NCBI GenBank assembly: GCA_030528545.1
Contig: JAUMYR010000160.1
Span: 1-5,603 of the forward strand
Direction of reading: 5' to 3'
Length of the DNA: 5,603 nucleotides
Source: Propionibacteriaceae bacterium
Lineage (GTDB): Bacteria; Actinomycetota; Actinomycetes; Propionibacteriales; Propionibacteriaceae
The translations under genes were made by a program, and so were the position numbers. The notes beneath the pieces are model-generated. The model saw only the letters and a list, made by a program, of their open reading frames with translations, ran no database searches and had not been told where the DNA came from. Position 1 is the first letter of the stretch, and each line of letters begins with the position of its first letter. This document shows, piece by piece, positions 5,484 to 5,603 of this stretch.

Positions 5484-5509
5484 ACGAACGCCGTTTCGTC
5501 CGCTATAGT
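5481..5509 (+). promoter_or_regulatory. promoter of the tRNA-Thr gene
   Basis: TATAGT (5504-5509) is a strong -10 match. GCGACG (5481-5486), 17 bases upstream, shares the GAC core of a -35 box but is otherwise weak. Transcription would begin near 5516, leaving a 5' leader of only about five bases before the mature tRNA at 5521. An inverted repeat, GACGAA (5483-5488) and TTCGTC (5495-5500), occupies the spacer. Confidence 0.6.
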
Positions 5510-5520
5510 TATGCCTCGTT

Positions 5521-5593
5521 GCCGCCCTAGCTCAGTCGGTAGAGCGACGCTCTCGTAAAGCGTAGGTCACGGGTTCGAATCCCGTGGGCGGCT
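5521..5593 (+). tRNA. tRNA-Thr, anticodon CGU
   Basis: The 73-base gene folds as a full cloverleaf. The acceptor stem GCCGCCC (5521-5527) pairs with GGGCGGC (5586-5592). The D stem is GCTC/GAGC (5530-5533 with 5542-5545). The anticodon stem is ACGCT/AGCGT (5547-5551 with 5559-5563). The T stem is ACGGG/CCCGT (5569-5573 with 5581-5585), with loop TTCGAAT. All stems pair perfectly. The anticodon loop CTCGTAA (5552-5558) carries CGT at 5554-5556, reading the Thr codon ACG, a common codon class in GC-rich genomes. The discriminator base is T (5593), and CCA is not encoded (CGG follows), so it must be added after transcription. Confidence 0.97.
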
Positions 5594-5603
5594 CGGATAC
5601 GCA

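Noticed and set aside
5521..5593. Integration (att) site or element boundary at the tRNA gene
   Set aside because: tRNA genes are common integration targets, but no integrase gene and no repeated tRNA 3' end are visible; only ten bases follow the tRNA in this window.

Overview
The window is a GC-rich (roughly two-thirds G+C by eye), fully + strand stretch that looks like an actinobacterial chromosome. The evidence is the strong G/C preference at third codon positions, GTG starts, -10 boxes placed directly before ATG codons (leaderless style), and the conserved tmk-holB neighbourhood. A member of the Propionibacteriales or a related high-GC actinomycete is plausible, but the sequence alone does not fix the genus.

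Layout, left to right. Bases 1-132 are a leader with no convincing gene; they hold a weak -10-like box and a 13-bp dyad. Thymidylate kinase (tmk, 133-753) is followed by a GC hairpin. The DNA polymerase III delta' subunit gene (holB, 810-1949) probably starts from its own, apparently leaderless, promoter. A short intergenic dyad precedes an uncharacterised four-helix membrane protein with a DoxX-like C-terminal half and a long disordered/coiled-coil N-terminus (2022-2966). Another GC hairpin and a TAGACT box then precede a PSP1/RicT (YaaT-like) cysteine-rich protein (3007-3822). Its stop codon overlaps the GTG start of a secreted alpha/beta-hydrolase peptidase of the tripeptidyl-aminopeptidase type (3819-5459). 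A 61-base gap with a promoter leads to a complete tRNA-Thr(CGU) gene (5521-5593).

Functionally this is mainly a housekeeping block: dTTP synthesis (tmk) and clamp loading (holB), next to a RicT-like protein. The same trio, tmk, holB and yaaT/ricT, is found close together in Bacillus subtilis, so the core is an old arrangement. What differs here is the membrane protein between holB and ricT and the exported peptidase translationally coupled to ricT. The window shows no mobile element, CRISPR array, phage gene or defence system. The parts most worth a second look are the DoxX-like protein, the ricT-peptidase coupling, the two promoter-ATG arrangements, and a 27-bp tandem repeat coding for the peptidase linker.
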